Source of the DNA: Melieria omissa
Lineage: Eukaryota; Arthropoda; Insecta; Diptera; Ulidiidae
DNA: 64,000 bases
Direction of reading: 5' to 3'
NCBI GenBank assembly: GCA_963971225.1
Contig: OZ020269.1
Coordinates: forward strand, 29,367,783-29,431,782
Part shown: piece by piece, positions 37,040 to 49,118 of the stretch
Position numbering within the stretch: position 1 is the first letter of the stretch
Layout of the letters: each line of letters begins with the position of its first letter
Program-made: the position numbers and the translations under genes
The notes under the pieces: generated by a model
Told to the model about the DNA's origin: nothing
Database searches by the model: none
What the model saw: only the letters and a program-made list of their open reading frames with translations

Positions 37040-38015
37040 GTCAATAAAAAAACAGGTTACCACAAAACGGATTTATGCCCCAATGCATTTTTTTCTTCAT
37101 CTTCTGGCGATGAAAATCGTTGAGCAGGCAATTTTTTTTTGATGTGCGGGAATAAAAAGAAGTCATTGGGTGCTAGGTCAGAGCTGTGTAGCGAATGACC
37201 CATTAAATCGATGTATTTGGTCGATCAAATTGTTTGATCGGTTGTTGGAGCCGATGTGTGAGAGAAGAATGATTTGGCGACGGCGGTTGTTTTTCCGTAT
37301 TTCATTGAACACTTCTGTCAAACAAATTGTTGTGTACCACTCAGAATTGACCGTTCTAAGTTGCTCTAACGGCACAGTAGCCACATGATCAGATTTGCCG
37401 AAGAAACAGGCGACCGTTTTCTTCGATATACTGCGTGCCCGAAACAAATTTTGTTGGATTTGGCTCGTCTTGGAAGACCCACACGGTCGATTGCTGTTTT
37501 GTTTCGGGTTCATACGCATATATCCATGATTCGTCACCTGTCACGATCTTATAAACGTCTTTCGAAGTACCGCGATCGAATTTTTCCATCATTTATTTGC
37601 ATCAACCGACACGAGCCTTTTGTTGAGCGATTGCCAAATTATGCGGGATCCAACGAGAACAACAGCTAACAGCTAAATGTTCATGCAATATCGAATGCTT
37701 AGCCGTGGAACTAATGCCCTAAGATGCCTCTATCTCATGGTATGTCACATGACGATCTTTCATTATCAGTTCACGCACAGCATCGATGGTTTCTGGCACA
37801 ATGACCGATTTTGGACGACCTTAACGAAATTCGTCCTGGAGCAAGCGGCGACCACGCTTGAATTCGTTAAGCCAGTTATAAAAAATGGTATTGAGGGTTG
37901 GTGCTTCATCACCGAATGCGGAATGAAGGCGATCAAAGCACTGTTGATGAGATAATTCACTTTGGAAATCGTAAACAATCATTACTCGAAAATGTTCACG
38001 AGTTAAATCCATTTT
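37040..38015 (-). pseudogene. Mariner transposase pseudogene (DESWIYAYEPETK type)
   Basis: Nearly full-length transposase on the minus strand with frameshifts. The start at 38012 reads MDLTREHFRVMIVYDF, then FGDEAPTLNTIFYNWLNEFKRG (helix-turn-helix). Around 37800-37600 is the second helix-turn-helix and a WIPHNL motif. At 37592-37389 comes IVTGDESWIYAYEPETK with the first Asp. At 37537-37280 are ACFFGK, VPLEQ, TVNSEWY and EIRKNNRRR. The second-Asp segment is damaged (a deletion before HTSA). DLAPNDFFLFPHIK with the third Asp is at about 37180-37130. The protein would be inactive. No inverted ends identified. Confidence 0.9.
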
Positions 38016-38059
38016 TTGACCGAGATGAATTTTTCAAGTCAGTGTAAACAACGCAAATA

Positions 38060-39430
38060 GCGCTGGAACATCAAAATGTTCTAAGCACGTTTATGGTAAA
38101 AAATGACAACATTTTCAATGGCAATCTAAGATTTTTTGAAAACTTACTAGACCATCCCTATTGAAAGAATATAAAAGGCAGCCTACCTGTAAAAATTTCA
38201 TCTAAGAAGAAATCCCATAATCCGTAAACAATGCCTTTTTATAACAAATTTCCACATAGCATATGGCAACCCTAAGCGCTGCTATGAATTTTCTATTAAT
38301 GTTTTAATAAGTTATTTTTTATTTTTTAATGCAATTTCGCGCAATGTGGCGTTGCAGCAAAATTGTTTTCCTCCTCTTTGCCATTTCGCTCGCTCTCGCT
38401 GTGCATGACTTGGCAAATGCCATTCTTGGCTGCTGTGTTAACGCAAAAAACAAAATCATTGCCATAACAACAAATTCATCTCTTAACGCAGTCCGTGCGC
38501 TTTGGCTCTGGCAGGGTCTGTGGTGCATTGATTGCTTAGTGGGTCGGCCGGTTGCCGGCTCGTTGATTATTCACTCGTGTGCCGTACAAATTGCGGCATC
38601 TTAATGCGGCGCGCAATAAAAAACGCACTTAAGCTGCACTTGCAATAAAATCGACTGAGCGATGCACGAACATGTGTTTCGACAGCTCGAACACGTTGGC
38701 CGGCAGGAATTTGGCACTGCGAGCGTAAGTTGGTGTATTTTTAGCCCGAATTGACCCACATTTCGTCATACGTTGTTCTTAGTTCTGAGCAGCGCTCAGG
38801 GCCCTTCAATCGCACGTTCTCTCTCTCTCTCTGTATTTCTCTGTTCTTTTGTACATTTAAATATTTAGTTGTTGATCTTAAATTCAATGAAAGTTTTGCT
38901 TTTGCGGTTCATGCGACCTTATCACGATGCCTTACTGATCCAGTTAAGAATTTGTGGCGTGTAAATTATTTTCACAAGAACTATCTACCCAAGTTGACAC
39001 AATCGTCGTAAAAGTGTGGCCATAAAATGGTTAACGGCATTTTGCGCCTTCGACACAAATGCAGCCAATATTCACGTACGCCGTGTTACTTTCGTTTGGC
39101 CATAAAACGCAACGCGCGAATGAGCCAAGTTAATGTCGTAAAAGTTGCATCGCAGCTAACGTCATAACGGTGCAATGGCTTATGGCATATGCTGTGAAAA
39201 ATTGCATGCAGCCTGAAAATATGCTAACAGATTGGAGTTTCACTCAAAGCATTGGAGCCGAAACTGAGTGGTTTCAGTGTGGTTTTGAGTGGCATGACGA
39301 GAGCTTTTACACAGCTCATCGTAGCTTTTGGTGTCGATTGGGTTTGAGATTTTACAAAACCTCAGAGAAAAAAATTGCACTGCTTAAATTGCACCATTTT
39401 ACAGTGATTCGACTTCATACAAACGCAGGA
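38060..39430. other. Non-coding DNA with a signal-peptide-like frame
   Basis: The frame 38329-38604 would encode 91 residues beginning with a hydrophobic stretch (CSKIVFLLFAISLALAV) like a signal peptide, but nothing after it resembles a known secreted family and no splice signals support it. A (CT)n tract lies at 38818-38832. Otherwise nothing recognised. Confidence 0.35.
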
Positions 39431-39434
39431 CAAA

Positions 39435-40340
39435 ATTAGATGGAGTGATCTGTTTTCAATAAAATTTTGTATACTAGTTAATCAGTCTTCTGAATTAAAA
39501 TCGCATTTTGTTTTTTTTAAACTTTTGTAGTTTCGCAATGCCTGAGACTTGAATTGGCAATATTCGTATTATTTGGAAATTTATAGCCCCAAGTGTGTTG
39601 GCTTCATTTTTCAGATTTTACATTTAATTTTTTTCGCCAACATTGATAATTTCAAGGAGCAACAGAACCGTATGAGGAGCCTTTAGTTTTGCAATAAAAA
39701 CGATAGTAATATTTGCATGTTTTGCATTTGTGCAGTTTTTTATGCTGATTGCATACTTTAAGTTATGAATAATTTATAATTTGTTGAATAATAGGTGATA
39801 AGACCACTTTTAAAATTGCATTATTTTTATCGGAGGATGTAATTACATCATTCGACAAAGATAGAATGCTTCTCAAAATACAAAAAACATTCACTTTACT
39901 GTTTAGTTATTTTCCTCTGAGTTTTGCCAATTTTCTGGCTTTTAATTTTGAAAAATCTTTTAAATTACATAAATGTGAAGTAGAAGCCTCAGCTTTGTAA
40001 ATTTTGAGAAATCAATAAAAACGAAAATGCTCACATCAATTCTTAATCTATATTGGAAGTTTTAGCAACTTCTTGCAAACTATGTATTTTTACTATATTT
40101 TTTAATCAATAGACTAAAAAACAGGAAACATGTGTGTAAATTTTTCTTTGAAAACATTTTCGACTTTAAGCAGTTACTGCTCACTCTCTAATAAGTTTCT
40201 TGCACAAATCTTTTGGGGTTTTCTTAGTTGGAGTTTTACCTTTCAAATTACCTTAAAAACCTTAAGTTCTGAGACTATAAATTTTTTTATTTTGCCAATG
40301 AAATTAATCGCTGTGTATTTTGTTGGCCAGTTGACATTGC
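39435..40340 (-). repeat. Unclassified 0.9-kb interspersed repeat, copy A
   Basis: The minus strand aligns with 54340-54829 plus 55732-55905. Shared words include GGCAAAATAAAAAAA, TCTCAAAATTT, GCTGAGG(C/T)TTCTACTT, AAAAGTGGTCT, CGTTTTTATTGCAAAACTA and TCAAGTCTCAGGCATTGC. Compared with copy B it keeps about 90 bp after GCAAAACTA and lacks the mariner. No reading frame is shared, so it is not a gene family. Class unknown. Confidence 0.75.
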
Positions 40341-40349
40341 AATTTCAGG

Positions 40350-42030
40350 AGATGGTGTGGTCTGGAAATTGTTGTTGGAATAAATCGATTCTTTTCACAA
40401 TGATAACTTCGTCTTCTTTTGTATTTAATTTATTTTTATTAATTTGAATAATCCCAGACGAAAGCTAACAAATTTCAGAGCTGCTGCTTATACAGAGAAA
40501 GTTCCATAAAATGTGGTGACAATTAAGTGGCTCCGTTCCGTTTGAGTCCTTGGTGAAGGAGGCAATGCATCCAACGCTAGTTGGCATCGAGTTGAAATCG
40601 ACTTGAAAAGATTATGAAAAATAAATAAACAAAATAAATAAAGAACAGATCTGAAAATTGATTTTATATCCTAACGGATTTGAATGCTGCTGTGGTGTTT
40701 CACAATACATATTCAGTTCCCTAGTAGAATCTGTAAAAAGTAAAAAGTGAAGAAAATTTAAGAACTTCAAAAATATACAAATTCTTGACAGAGCATATTT
40801 TGGACAAAAGTCAACTGTTTCAACTTGATTCTTCAGCAGTGGATTCATGGGATGGTTTTGGTGGTTGAAACCCCCCGAAATATTAGGGTCGACTTTACAA
40901 CTACATACGAATTAAAAGGCATTTATGTTTTTTGAAAGGTTTTTAAAAATATTAAAGAATTACTTTTTGAAACCTCCCCGTAATATATTTCTGAATCCAC
41001 CCCTGTCACATCTGAATCCACCCCAAACATTCTTTGCAGACATTGAACTACCAGAGGTTCCATATAGGAGATGATCTCTTGGAGATCTTCTCTGGTCTTA
41101 TGAGGAATGAGGTGATTATAAGAGTTGTAACAGATCTATAAAAGATAATATATCTATACATGAGATATTATAGATCTATTACTTACTTACTTACCACTAA
41201 GCAAGTGAGTAACAGATCTTTATTATATAATCCTTTTCATTAAAATTTCCATACATATTGTCTTAAGTAGATCTCAGATAGATATGTTTACTTAGTATTT
41301 AAGTAACATATCACCTAACACCTTTGTATACAAATTACGCATATTATCTCTCAGTTGATCTCAAAGAGAAATTAAGACCTTTTTATATTGATCATTCCAA
41401 AGTATGAGTAGATACGATTTCACCAATGGCGTAAATAGAATTTCATTTGGGGGGAGTTTTGAGCTCTATACCAGTTAAAACCATATTCATCACATAAAAT
41501 CTTTGCAAGCCACTCTCTCTCTCTCTCGCGCTCTTATTTCTAGTTTGCTTTTCTTTTTGTTTCCTTCATTGTTATTTGTTGTTCTCTAGTTTGAAGTTAA
41601 AGCTTAAATTTGTTATTCATCCATTTAGTCTGTAAATAGAAGCTTGTTTTTCATTCACTTAGTCTGTAAGAAACTTTTGTTCATTGACTGAATTTAATAA
41701 AGAATAAAGAATTTTTTGTTGAGCCCCAAAATCTTCCTTGCGTGCGCCACCAACCACCAACAATTCCATCAAACGTCTCTTTTGCCAGAATTTCAACGTT
41801 GATCTACATGAAATTTTGAAGACATCGAAACTGCTGCATGAATAATTCAAAAGGAAGAAAGGATGTGTACTACTGCAAATGATTTGATTTAGTTAGTTTT
41901 GAGGATAAATTCCAGCAGGTCACTTATATTTACTGTTCTGCTTTCATGAAAGTTGGCGAAGAATCATGAAGCTAGAGCCTTCCATCTAGTGAAATCTTTC
42001 CATATAGTAAAGTCTTTCCATATATTTTTT
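40350..42030. other. Non-coding DNA
   Basis: Nothing recognised. A (CT)n tract lies at 41513-41527. A GGGGGGAG run is at 41451. Several AGATCT-type words cluster at 41075-41290. Confidence 0.4.
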
Positions 42031-42039
42031 TTTCCTTAT

Positions 42040-42412
42040 TCACTCTTCTCTGGAGCATAGGGCCTCAACAAGACTCTTCCATCATACACGATTCTGGGCT
42101 GTTGTTTTTGCGCCGTCCCATGTGATATTGGCATCGGCTAGCGCAGGGTCGACCTTATCCAGGTGTTTTTTGGTCGACCGCGACTTCTCCTTCCTTGCGG
42201 GTCCAGTCCAGTGCCATTCTCGTGATGCTGTTGGGAGGTTTCCTTAGTGTATGACCTATCCATTTCCATTTTCTGCGTTTTATTTGCCTCAGAATGGGTT
42301 CCTCCTTTGTAGTCTTCCACATATATAGTGGTGACTCATTTACTGCTTTTCTTCTACATTCAGGCAACTGCGCTCTAATGCTCAACACGGCAATACTCCC
42401 AACTTTCAAGAC
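42040..42412 (-). pseudogene. LINE ORF2 C-terminal fragment
   Basis: On the minus strand two overlapping frames give the C-terminal signature of an insect LINE: IRAQLPECRRKAVNESPLYM, then IKRRKWKWIGHTLRKPPNSI, and after a frameshift GRRSRGRPKNTW. The order and wording are typical of the region after the thumb of many arthropod non-LTR reverse transcriptases (RTE-like or related). It has lost the catalytic domain. A 5'-truncated copy. Confidence 0.75.
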
Positions 42413-42419
42413 TTACCAC

Positions 42420-44598
42420 CAGAAAAACCTGACTGGAACAATAACAACTGGAATTGCCACTTTTCACTGAAGACCAAAGCTGTGAAATCTAGTGACGGCA
42501 CTTGAATGTTTTTGCTGTCAAAAACAAAACCAAAAACGGACCCAAAAAAATCTCACCGCACAATGCAATCTTTGCTTTTAACGTTTTCTTATGGCAAAGT
42601 GAATGACTGCACTTTGCTTCATTTTCATTCATTTTCTTCACTGTTTGCTGGTTGCTTTTAGAATCAAACTACTTTTGCGGCGAAGCGAGGCGAGGCGTTG
42701 CTTGGCCGCTGGATGCGCTGTCAAGGACAACAATCGAGTGTTTACAGTTGCGTCCAGCAGCATGTTGGTTGATTGCATAGAAACACTTACACACATACAA
42801 ACACACACACGCACACATGTGTGCTGGCTTTTATATAAGGCTATGTGTAAGGAAGAGTGCGTTTTTGTAAGTGTTTTTTTGAATTGGCTTCTCGTTGCGA
42901 CTTTAGTTTGAGTGGCCATCGTTGCATGGCTGTGCGGTTCGCATTGCTTTCAGAAATTTTGCTGAATTGCAGCATTTTTCTGAAACACACTTTTCGCTAT
43001 TTTAAGCACTTCTTTCGATAATAACATTGAAATTTATAGCCGGTTTTATTGCAAGCAAAATAAATAAACATTATTTTTAGCTATGCGGCGCACATTCTCT
43101 GCCGACTCTGTGCGAAATTAGCGCGCATTTTCGCCGCAGCCTGGCTGCTCTTGTACTTAAATCCTGTTTCTAATCCTATTAAATATTTGCAGCAGCTACG
43201 CCAACAGCAGCAACAACACAAATTATAAACACAATTTTCGCAGTTGAATTTTAAGCAATGAATCGCGCCAGTTCGAGAAATAAGGGCAGAAAAAAGTGCA
43301 CAGATAAAGTCGACTGTCGGCTGCGGCTCGGGCGCAACTTTGTGGCGAAAAATCTAATTTTCAACTTTGGTTGCTGTTAGCAGCTTTTGCCATTCCGTAA
43401 GCGGATTGTCACGCTTTGTTGCACGCGGGCGCGGCAAGAAATTAATGCGAAGACGTGGCGTGGCAGAGTCGAGTTCAGCTGCCTGGTTGGTTTGTTGGTT
43501 GGTTGCTTGCCGCGCATTAAAAATGGCGCAAATTGATTCGAGTCGCGGCAACGCGGTTTGCAAGCTTTGCTTTTTTCGCAATGGTGTTACCAAAGAAAAT
43601 AAACATACAGAATGCGCATGTCATACAAGCAAAAATTTTGTATGGCGGGTTCTAACATTGGAACCCGCGCTCTGCTCGCACAGATCACGTACGTGGTGAG
43701 AGCGTTGCTTTACAAGCAAGAACGTAGTTTTATGTGTTGCGCTCTTTGGTTGCGCTCACAGCAGCGAGTGTGTGTTAGCACATTGTTGTGGTGTGAAATG
43801 ATTGCAAGGTGAAGACGAACGCTGTTGTTGTTGTTGTTGTTGCGCTGGCGAAAAGCTGAAATTGTAAAACGATTTCTGATCTCTGGCTGGCTTTTGTTCT
43901 TCTTCTACAAGCCTGAACGGCGTCGCATATTGCTCCTGAACTTATTGCAGACAGTAGTGTGCCCAAAATCATAGAAAAGAAAATAAAATATGGTTGGCGT
44001 GACGACTTATGTGGTCGCTACAAACAAAGTTCCTGAAGGATTTATCAAAAAAGTAGACCTAATATTTGATTGCATGAATAGGGCAATCGGATAATTGCTT
44101 TAGATCGGCTTTACAATTAAATAATGAGTCGTACAAATTTATAAAGATTTTTTTAATTATTTGAAAGATGTTAAATGTATGGATGATTCAAGTTGTATTT
44201 TTAGAACTAAAATCTGTTTTTTAATCACTGATAACATTAAGCAATAACCCACATAAATGTTTTATAACAAACAAGTTTTTTAACCAAGATAAATTAGAAA
44301 ATACTTTTGCAATTTTGGGACAAAATTCAAGTAGTACTCGGTCAAGTGTAACAACTAATTTCGAAGATACACAGGATTCCAAGAATCAAAACCTACTACA
44401 TGCTGAGACAGACGAAACTGTCTTTTTATTATTTTATTTCAGAAGTAATTACAACAATTATTACAACAAATTATTTTGAAGATAAAAACTTCGACAATCG
44501 AGTAAAAATTAACATAGATAATAATTGTGGCATATGTTTCCAAAAACTAAGAAATGATAACCTTTTCACTGCGCTAAGTGAAACATTTTCCATAAAAA
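42420..44598. other. Non-coding DNA
   Basis: Frames at 42603-42911 and 43354-43699 are mirrored by open frames on the other strand and show no domain. A (CA)n tract is at 42792-42812, GTT repeats at 43824-43846. No element ends found. Confidence 0.4.
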
Positions 44599-44601
44599 TT
44601 A

Positions 44602-46480
44602 CACTGATCAACAGCAAAATGGCTTTTCTGGGTTTGACATCAGTTCTAGGGTAATTGGGTACCGCTGATTTCGAATCCGCAAACCGTTTTTAAAACTTAG
44701 TTTCCGTTTTCGCAAAAAATGGGCGTGTCACTTTTTCGGATTTTCCCTGACTTTTTGCACGTTTTCGATTGTAATTTCTAAATCAACAAACCGGTTCACA
44801 TGGTTTTCTCTTCGTGGCATTTGCAACATCTCACGGCTTCTATTCCAATGTAATTTATTTTTATAGGTTTTAAAATTCCGCGGTAATTGGACCTCAAAGT
44901 CGGAAAATATGGAATTTCAAGGCGTTTTCTTGGATGGTCAAAAACATGCACATTTTTCTTAAATCTATTAATGAGTTAGGTGTTAAATGAAAGCGGAAAC
45001 ATCAAATAATACAACACAGACAATTTATTTGGCGTGGTTCCCATTCTTATCGAAATAATAGGAAAAATGTGCCATCGTGATTTTCATCAATTTTCACACT
45101 TTTTCCTTAAAAAAATTAGAGCCTCAAAATATGCACAGATTTTAATTTTTTTTTTAAATAAACAACAGTTTTTTGGTTTGTTGCTTTGCTTATACTTCAG
45201 ACCAGCACACAAAAAATATGCCTGTTTTATGACGACAGTTTTCAATTTGAGCTAAATTGGTAAGCAAAAACAAGAAATTTACTTTGCTTAAGAAATTTCA
45301 AGGAAAAGGGGAAAATAAATTAATCGGGTTTCAGTCCTCACAAAGTACGCGATTCAAAGACAAACTATATTATAAAGCTGCTGTAATTGCTAGTTTTATA
45401 TTGTAAAAGAATAGTTACTGTTATTATGATAAGACAAAATTCTTGTGACCAACAAACACTCAAGCAAAAGAACAAATGAACAAATGAACGAATGAACAAA
45501 CAAACAAACGAACAAATGAACAAACAAACAAACGAACAAATGAACAAACGAACGAATTAACAAACAAACAAACGAACAAACAACCAAACAAATAAACATT
45601 TATTATATAGATATACTATATAGATTACATGTTTAGATGTAAACATTAAATATTTATGTAATCTCTTTCAAAATCTTGACGTCGTCTCTTTGCTGATCTT
45701 TTATATATGGGTTGTGAGATGTCTCCTGTAAGGTTCCAACAATAATCTGCCAACATTGAAACGTTCCTTTCCCCTTTTCCTTGAAATTTCTTAAGCAAAG
45801 TAAATTTCTTGTTTTTGCTTACCAATTTAGCTCAAATTGAAAACTGTCGTCATAAAACAGGCATATTTTTTGTGTGCTGGTCTGAAGTATAAGCAAAGCA
45901 ACAAACCAAAAAACTGTTGTTTATTTAAAAAAAAAATTAAAATCTGTGCATATTTTGAGGCTCTAATTTTTTTAAGGAAAAAGTGTGAAAATTGATGAAA
46001 ATCACGATGGCACATTTTTCCTATTATTTCGATAAGAATGGGAACCACGCCAAATAAATTGTCTGTGTTGTATTATTTGATGTTTCCGCTTTCATTTAAC
46101 ACCTAACTCATTAATAGATTTAAGAAAAATGTGCATGTTTTTGACCATCCAAGAAAACGCCTTGAAATTCCATATTTTCCGACTTTGAGGTCCAATTACC
46201 GCGGAATTTTAAAACTTATAAAAATAAATTACATTGGAATAGAAGCCGTGAGATGTTGCAAATGCCACGAAGAGAAAACCATGTGAACCGGTTTGTTGAT
46301 TTAGAAATTACAATCGAAAACGTGCAAAAAGTCAGGGAAAATCCGAAAAAGTGACACGCCCATTTTTTGCGAGAACGGAAACTAAGTTTTAAAAACGGTT
46401 TGCGGATTCGAAATCAGCGGTACCCAATTACCCTAGAACTGATGTCAAACCCAGAAAAGCCATTTTGCTGTTGATCAGTG
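44602..46480. mobile_element. Fold-back element with 713-bp inverted arms
   Basis: 1879 bp flanked by TTA at 44599-44601 and 46481-46483. Left arm 44602-45314 and right arm 45768-46480 are near-identical inverted copies (a 73-codon frame reads the same on both arms). The ends are CACTGATCAACAGC and its complement. The 453-bp centre has an AAC/AACG/AATG tetranucleotide tract at 45451-45598 and no transposase. CACTG termini with a 3-bp duplication would fit a CACTA-like (CMC) relative, but that is only suggestive. Confidence 0.95.
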
Positions 46481-46503
46481 TTATTCAAGTGAACCAGATA
46501 TTA

Positions 46504-47142
46504 GGTCTGTTTGGCAGAGAATAATTTGTACGAATTTGTACAAATTTTTACTGGATCCTGTTTGTTGACGCCAAATCTCCAGTAACGAGAGAGAAACTGA
46601 GAGCGTAAAGTGACAGTTCATTTCGTGAGAACTTGCAAGTTTTTACTGGAGAAATGTTGTCCAGTAATTTTTTGCCAGTAAGAAAAAGAACAAGAAAAAC
46701 ATATGACTAGCTGCCATATGATCGACTGCAAAGAAACATAAATTTTGAAAACATTTGGAGGCAAATGGAAACAGCAAAGAAATTGTGCATTCGAAAGTCT
46801 GCTGACCCACAACCGTCTTGCTCAGCTTTACCCGCTGAAGCTCAAAGGGAAGAAGTGCAGATTGAGCGCAACGAACTATTTGGATTTTGCATTAAAAGTC
46901 TGATTTAACTTAATTTTCCCTACCACTTCAAACCTCAAATGAAACTTTTAGATTAGCTGTTTCGTTCTTTAACCCTCCTGTTTACACCCTTTTTACTGTG
47001 TAGTGTGAGTGAACCAAGTCCCAGTGGTGTAACCAAGAGTTAAAACTTGCAAATTCTTACAAATTGCTGGGAGCGTAAGCTCGCTTACTGTCCTGATATT
47101 TTTTACTGGATAATTTTTACTGGAAATCTGGCCAAACAGACC
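46504..47142. mobile_element. TIR element with GGTCTGTTTGGC ends
   Basis: 639 bp with inverted ends GGTCTGTTTGGC / GCCAAACAGACC and a TATTA direct repeat outside each end (46499-46503 and 47143-47147). The interior repeats the word TTTTTACTGGA several times in both orientations near the ends (for example 46545, 46637, 47100 and 47114). No transposase. It starts 23 bp after the fold-back element. Superfamily unknown. Confidence 0.7.
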
Positions 47143-47149
47143 TATTATG

Positions 47150-48060
47150 ATGGCTTTTATTTGTATGACAAAATGAGAGACATTTTAAAAATGATTTCTC
47201 ATTTACGTCACAATGTTCAAAAAATAAACCCCGAATAATAGACAATAGTTTCAAACTAAATTGGATTTCAAATAAAATTTAACATTCCAAGAAAATGCCA
47301 AGAAATCGTTTGTGTATTGGCACATCTAATATGCAAATTTTTTGTAGTGTCCAGCGTAGTAACAAACCGAAACAAATTAATCGAGAGTCTGGAATGCACT
47401 TCAATAAATCAAAGAACGACTTAAGGTGTATTGGGTTAAGGGGACCCGGTGGTCTAGAGCACGAAAATTTCACCTGTTTTCACGGTTCTTTTTTTGCCAT
47501 TAAAAATTTAAAAAACGATGTTTCAACTTTTTGGGCTTATAACTACGTTTATTAAGCATACAAAACATTTTTGTTTGCATTTTAAAAACAATATTTTTTA
47601 TTATAAAAATGCTGCTAAAGATGACCCTCTCGAAAAATCAAATCAAAATATGTGTCATGTGTTTTTTCTATTTATGAGGATAAATCTGGTCTACTGTATA
47701 CTCTGAGGACTTGAAAAAATCTTAATATTGTTCAGTTTATTCGCAAACTAACAGCGATCAGCTTTATAAACATTGTTCGCTTCATGTTTTTCTTTCAGTA
47801 GCACTATGTTTTTATTTAAAAAAAAATATTAAAATTTATACGAACTTAATTTTTGCTCTGAAATAGATTCTACGCTAAAAGCGTCGGATTTTTTCATGAA
47901 ACTTTTTCACCAAATTTCAGTTTACTAACCAATCGGCAACCGAACTAAATGTTCAAGTTTTCACTTAGTTATTTGAAAGTCATTTTCTAAGGTAATTCTT
48001 CGTTTTGTTAATTTTTCAAAATCAAAAGACGTCAAAGTTGATTAGCTAGCACCACTTTAG
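47150..48060. other. Non-coding DNA
   Basis: TTAAGGGGACCCGGTGGTCT at about 47437 looks like a TTAA-type element terminus, but no matching second end was found. Other frames are not convincing. Confidence 0.4.
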
Positions 48061-48066
48061 TCCCTC

Positions 48067-48236
48067 CAATTTTCACACTCCTTGTATCAACAAAACACTT
48101 TGAAATAAAAATAAAATAAAATTCCTTGCGACAAGTGTGCAGTTTTCCAAGCTTCAGTTGGAATTATTAAATACTATTCAATTTGTCAATTTGTCTCTGC
48201 AGCAGCAGCACACTTTCTCGCAACAAGTCCGGCTGC
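48067..48236 (+). repeat. 170-bp direct repeat, upstream copy
   Basis: Runs from CAATTTTCACACTCCTTG to CAAGTCCGGCTGC and is repeated at 49322-49491 with one difference (ATAAAA against ATGAAA near 48113). It ends about 115 bp before the start codon of the MADF-BESS gene, so it probably contains its promoter and 5' leader. Confidence 0.95.
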
Positions 48237-48276
48237 TGATTCGATTGAAATTGTGTGAAATTTGTGCAAAGAAGAG

Positions 48277-48350
48277 GTAAGAATTTTAAAATATTAATAA
48301 TTTGTTGTAAGGATTAGATTTGAAGTTGGTTTGGTTGTACAATTTAGCAG
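48277..48350 (+). other. Possible 5' UTR intron of the MADF-BESS gene
   Basis: A good donor (AAGAG then GTAAGAAT) lies at 48277 and a good acceptor (TTTAGCAG) ends at 48350, directly before the ATG. The length of 74 nt is typical of a short insect intron. Unproven without transcripts. Confidence 0.5.
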
Positions 48351-49079
48351 ATGTCAGCAGAAAAGCTAATCGAGCTAGTGCGTGCACAACAGTGCATGTA
48401 CGACAAGAGGGATGCGAAGTATAAGGATGTTAAATTGAAGGAGAAGATTTGGGAAGAAATAAGTCGCGAGTTGAAGATTGAGGGTAGCTGAAGTCGATTC
48501 GTTACAACCAATTTCCAATATATGTACATATTTAATTCGTTTTGTTTCAGTCAAGGAGTGCAAAGTCAAGTGGAAGAGTTTACGGGACCGCTACAGGAAG
48601 GAAAAAATGGCCAACGACTGCCCCTCAGGTTCCGCAACGAAGCATGGAGCACCGTGGAAGTATTTTGACTGCCTGCACTTTTTAGCGGACTCACTGGAAT
48701 CTGCTAGGTATTGAATTGTAAAAAAAAACAGAAATGGGCAAATTTAATACATGATTAACATTTCTCTTGCAGCACATCCGGAAATGTACGCGATGGAGAT
48801 AGAGAAGAAGAATGGCTGTGTGAGGAAGAAAGTCTCCCATCGGTGTCGCAGTCTCGCACTCCAAACTTAAAGCGGAGAAATGATGACATGATTGCGGAGG
48901 TGCTTGAGGCAATGAAGAAAAAATATGAAGCGCCAGTCCAGAGTACCGAGCATGACAAATACGACAATTTTTTTGGAATGTTACGCCAGAAGCTCAACAA
49001 ACTTCCGGAGGAGGATGTTGATGAGGTTGAAGTTGAAATTTTGCGATTAGTTAATCAAAGAATATATTCCAAAAAGTAA
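48351..49079 (+). CDS. MADF-BESS domain protein, three coding exons, intact
   Basis: Coding exons are 48351-48483, 48551-48707 and 48773-49079, joined by 67- and 65-nt GT-AG introns (phases 1 and 2), giving 198 residues with no stop or frameshift. Residues about 6-96 form a MADF domain (LIELVRAQQCMYD, KIWEEIS, CKVKWKSLRDRYRKE, PWKYFDCLHFL), a Myb-like DNA-binding fold seen in Adf-1 and relatives. An acidic linker follows, then a BESS motif at about 156-192 (YDNFFGMLRQKLNKLP, EVEILRLVNQ), which mediates protein contacts. The product is probably a nuclear DNA-binding regulator. Insect PIF/Harbinger transposons also carry a MADF protein next to their transposase, so this could be an orphan transposon ORF or a young host duplicate. 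Flanking 170-bp direct repeats favour a recent rearrangement. A signal pair AATAAATAAA follows at 49109. Confidence 0.93.
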
Positions 49080-49108
49080 TTGTGTAACTGAAAAGATTCG
49101 CGGCCGCG

Positions 49109-49118
49109 AATAAATAAA
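49109..49118 (+). terminator. Polyadenylation signals of the MADF-BESS gene
   Basis: Overlapping AATAAA hexamers at 49109-49114 and 49113-49118, 30-40 nt after the stop. They directly follow the perfect palindrome TTCGCGGCCGCGAA at 49097-49110. Confidence 0.65.

Noticed and set aside
36540..38160. Terminal inverted repeats of the 37-38-kb mariner
   Set aside because: I compared both flanks by eye (for example GGTCTAGTAAGTTTTC near 38150) and found no convincing counterpart on the left, so no element boundaries are given.
38329..38604. 91-residue frame with a signal-peptide-like start as a secreted peptide
   Set aside because: Only the hydrophobic start is suggestive; the rest is unrelated to any family and lacks supporting splice or poly-A signals.
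45034..46048. An identical 73-residue frame on both strands (45034-45255 and 45827-46048) as a gene pair
   Set aside because: The two frames are the same stretch of the inverted arms of the fold-back element, not independent genes; no domain is present.
47437..47480. TTAAGGGGACCCGG as one end of a third TTAA element
   Set aside because: No inverted partner was found within a few kilobases on either side.
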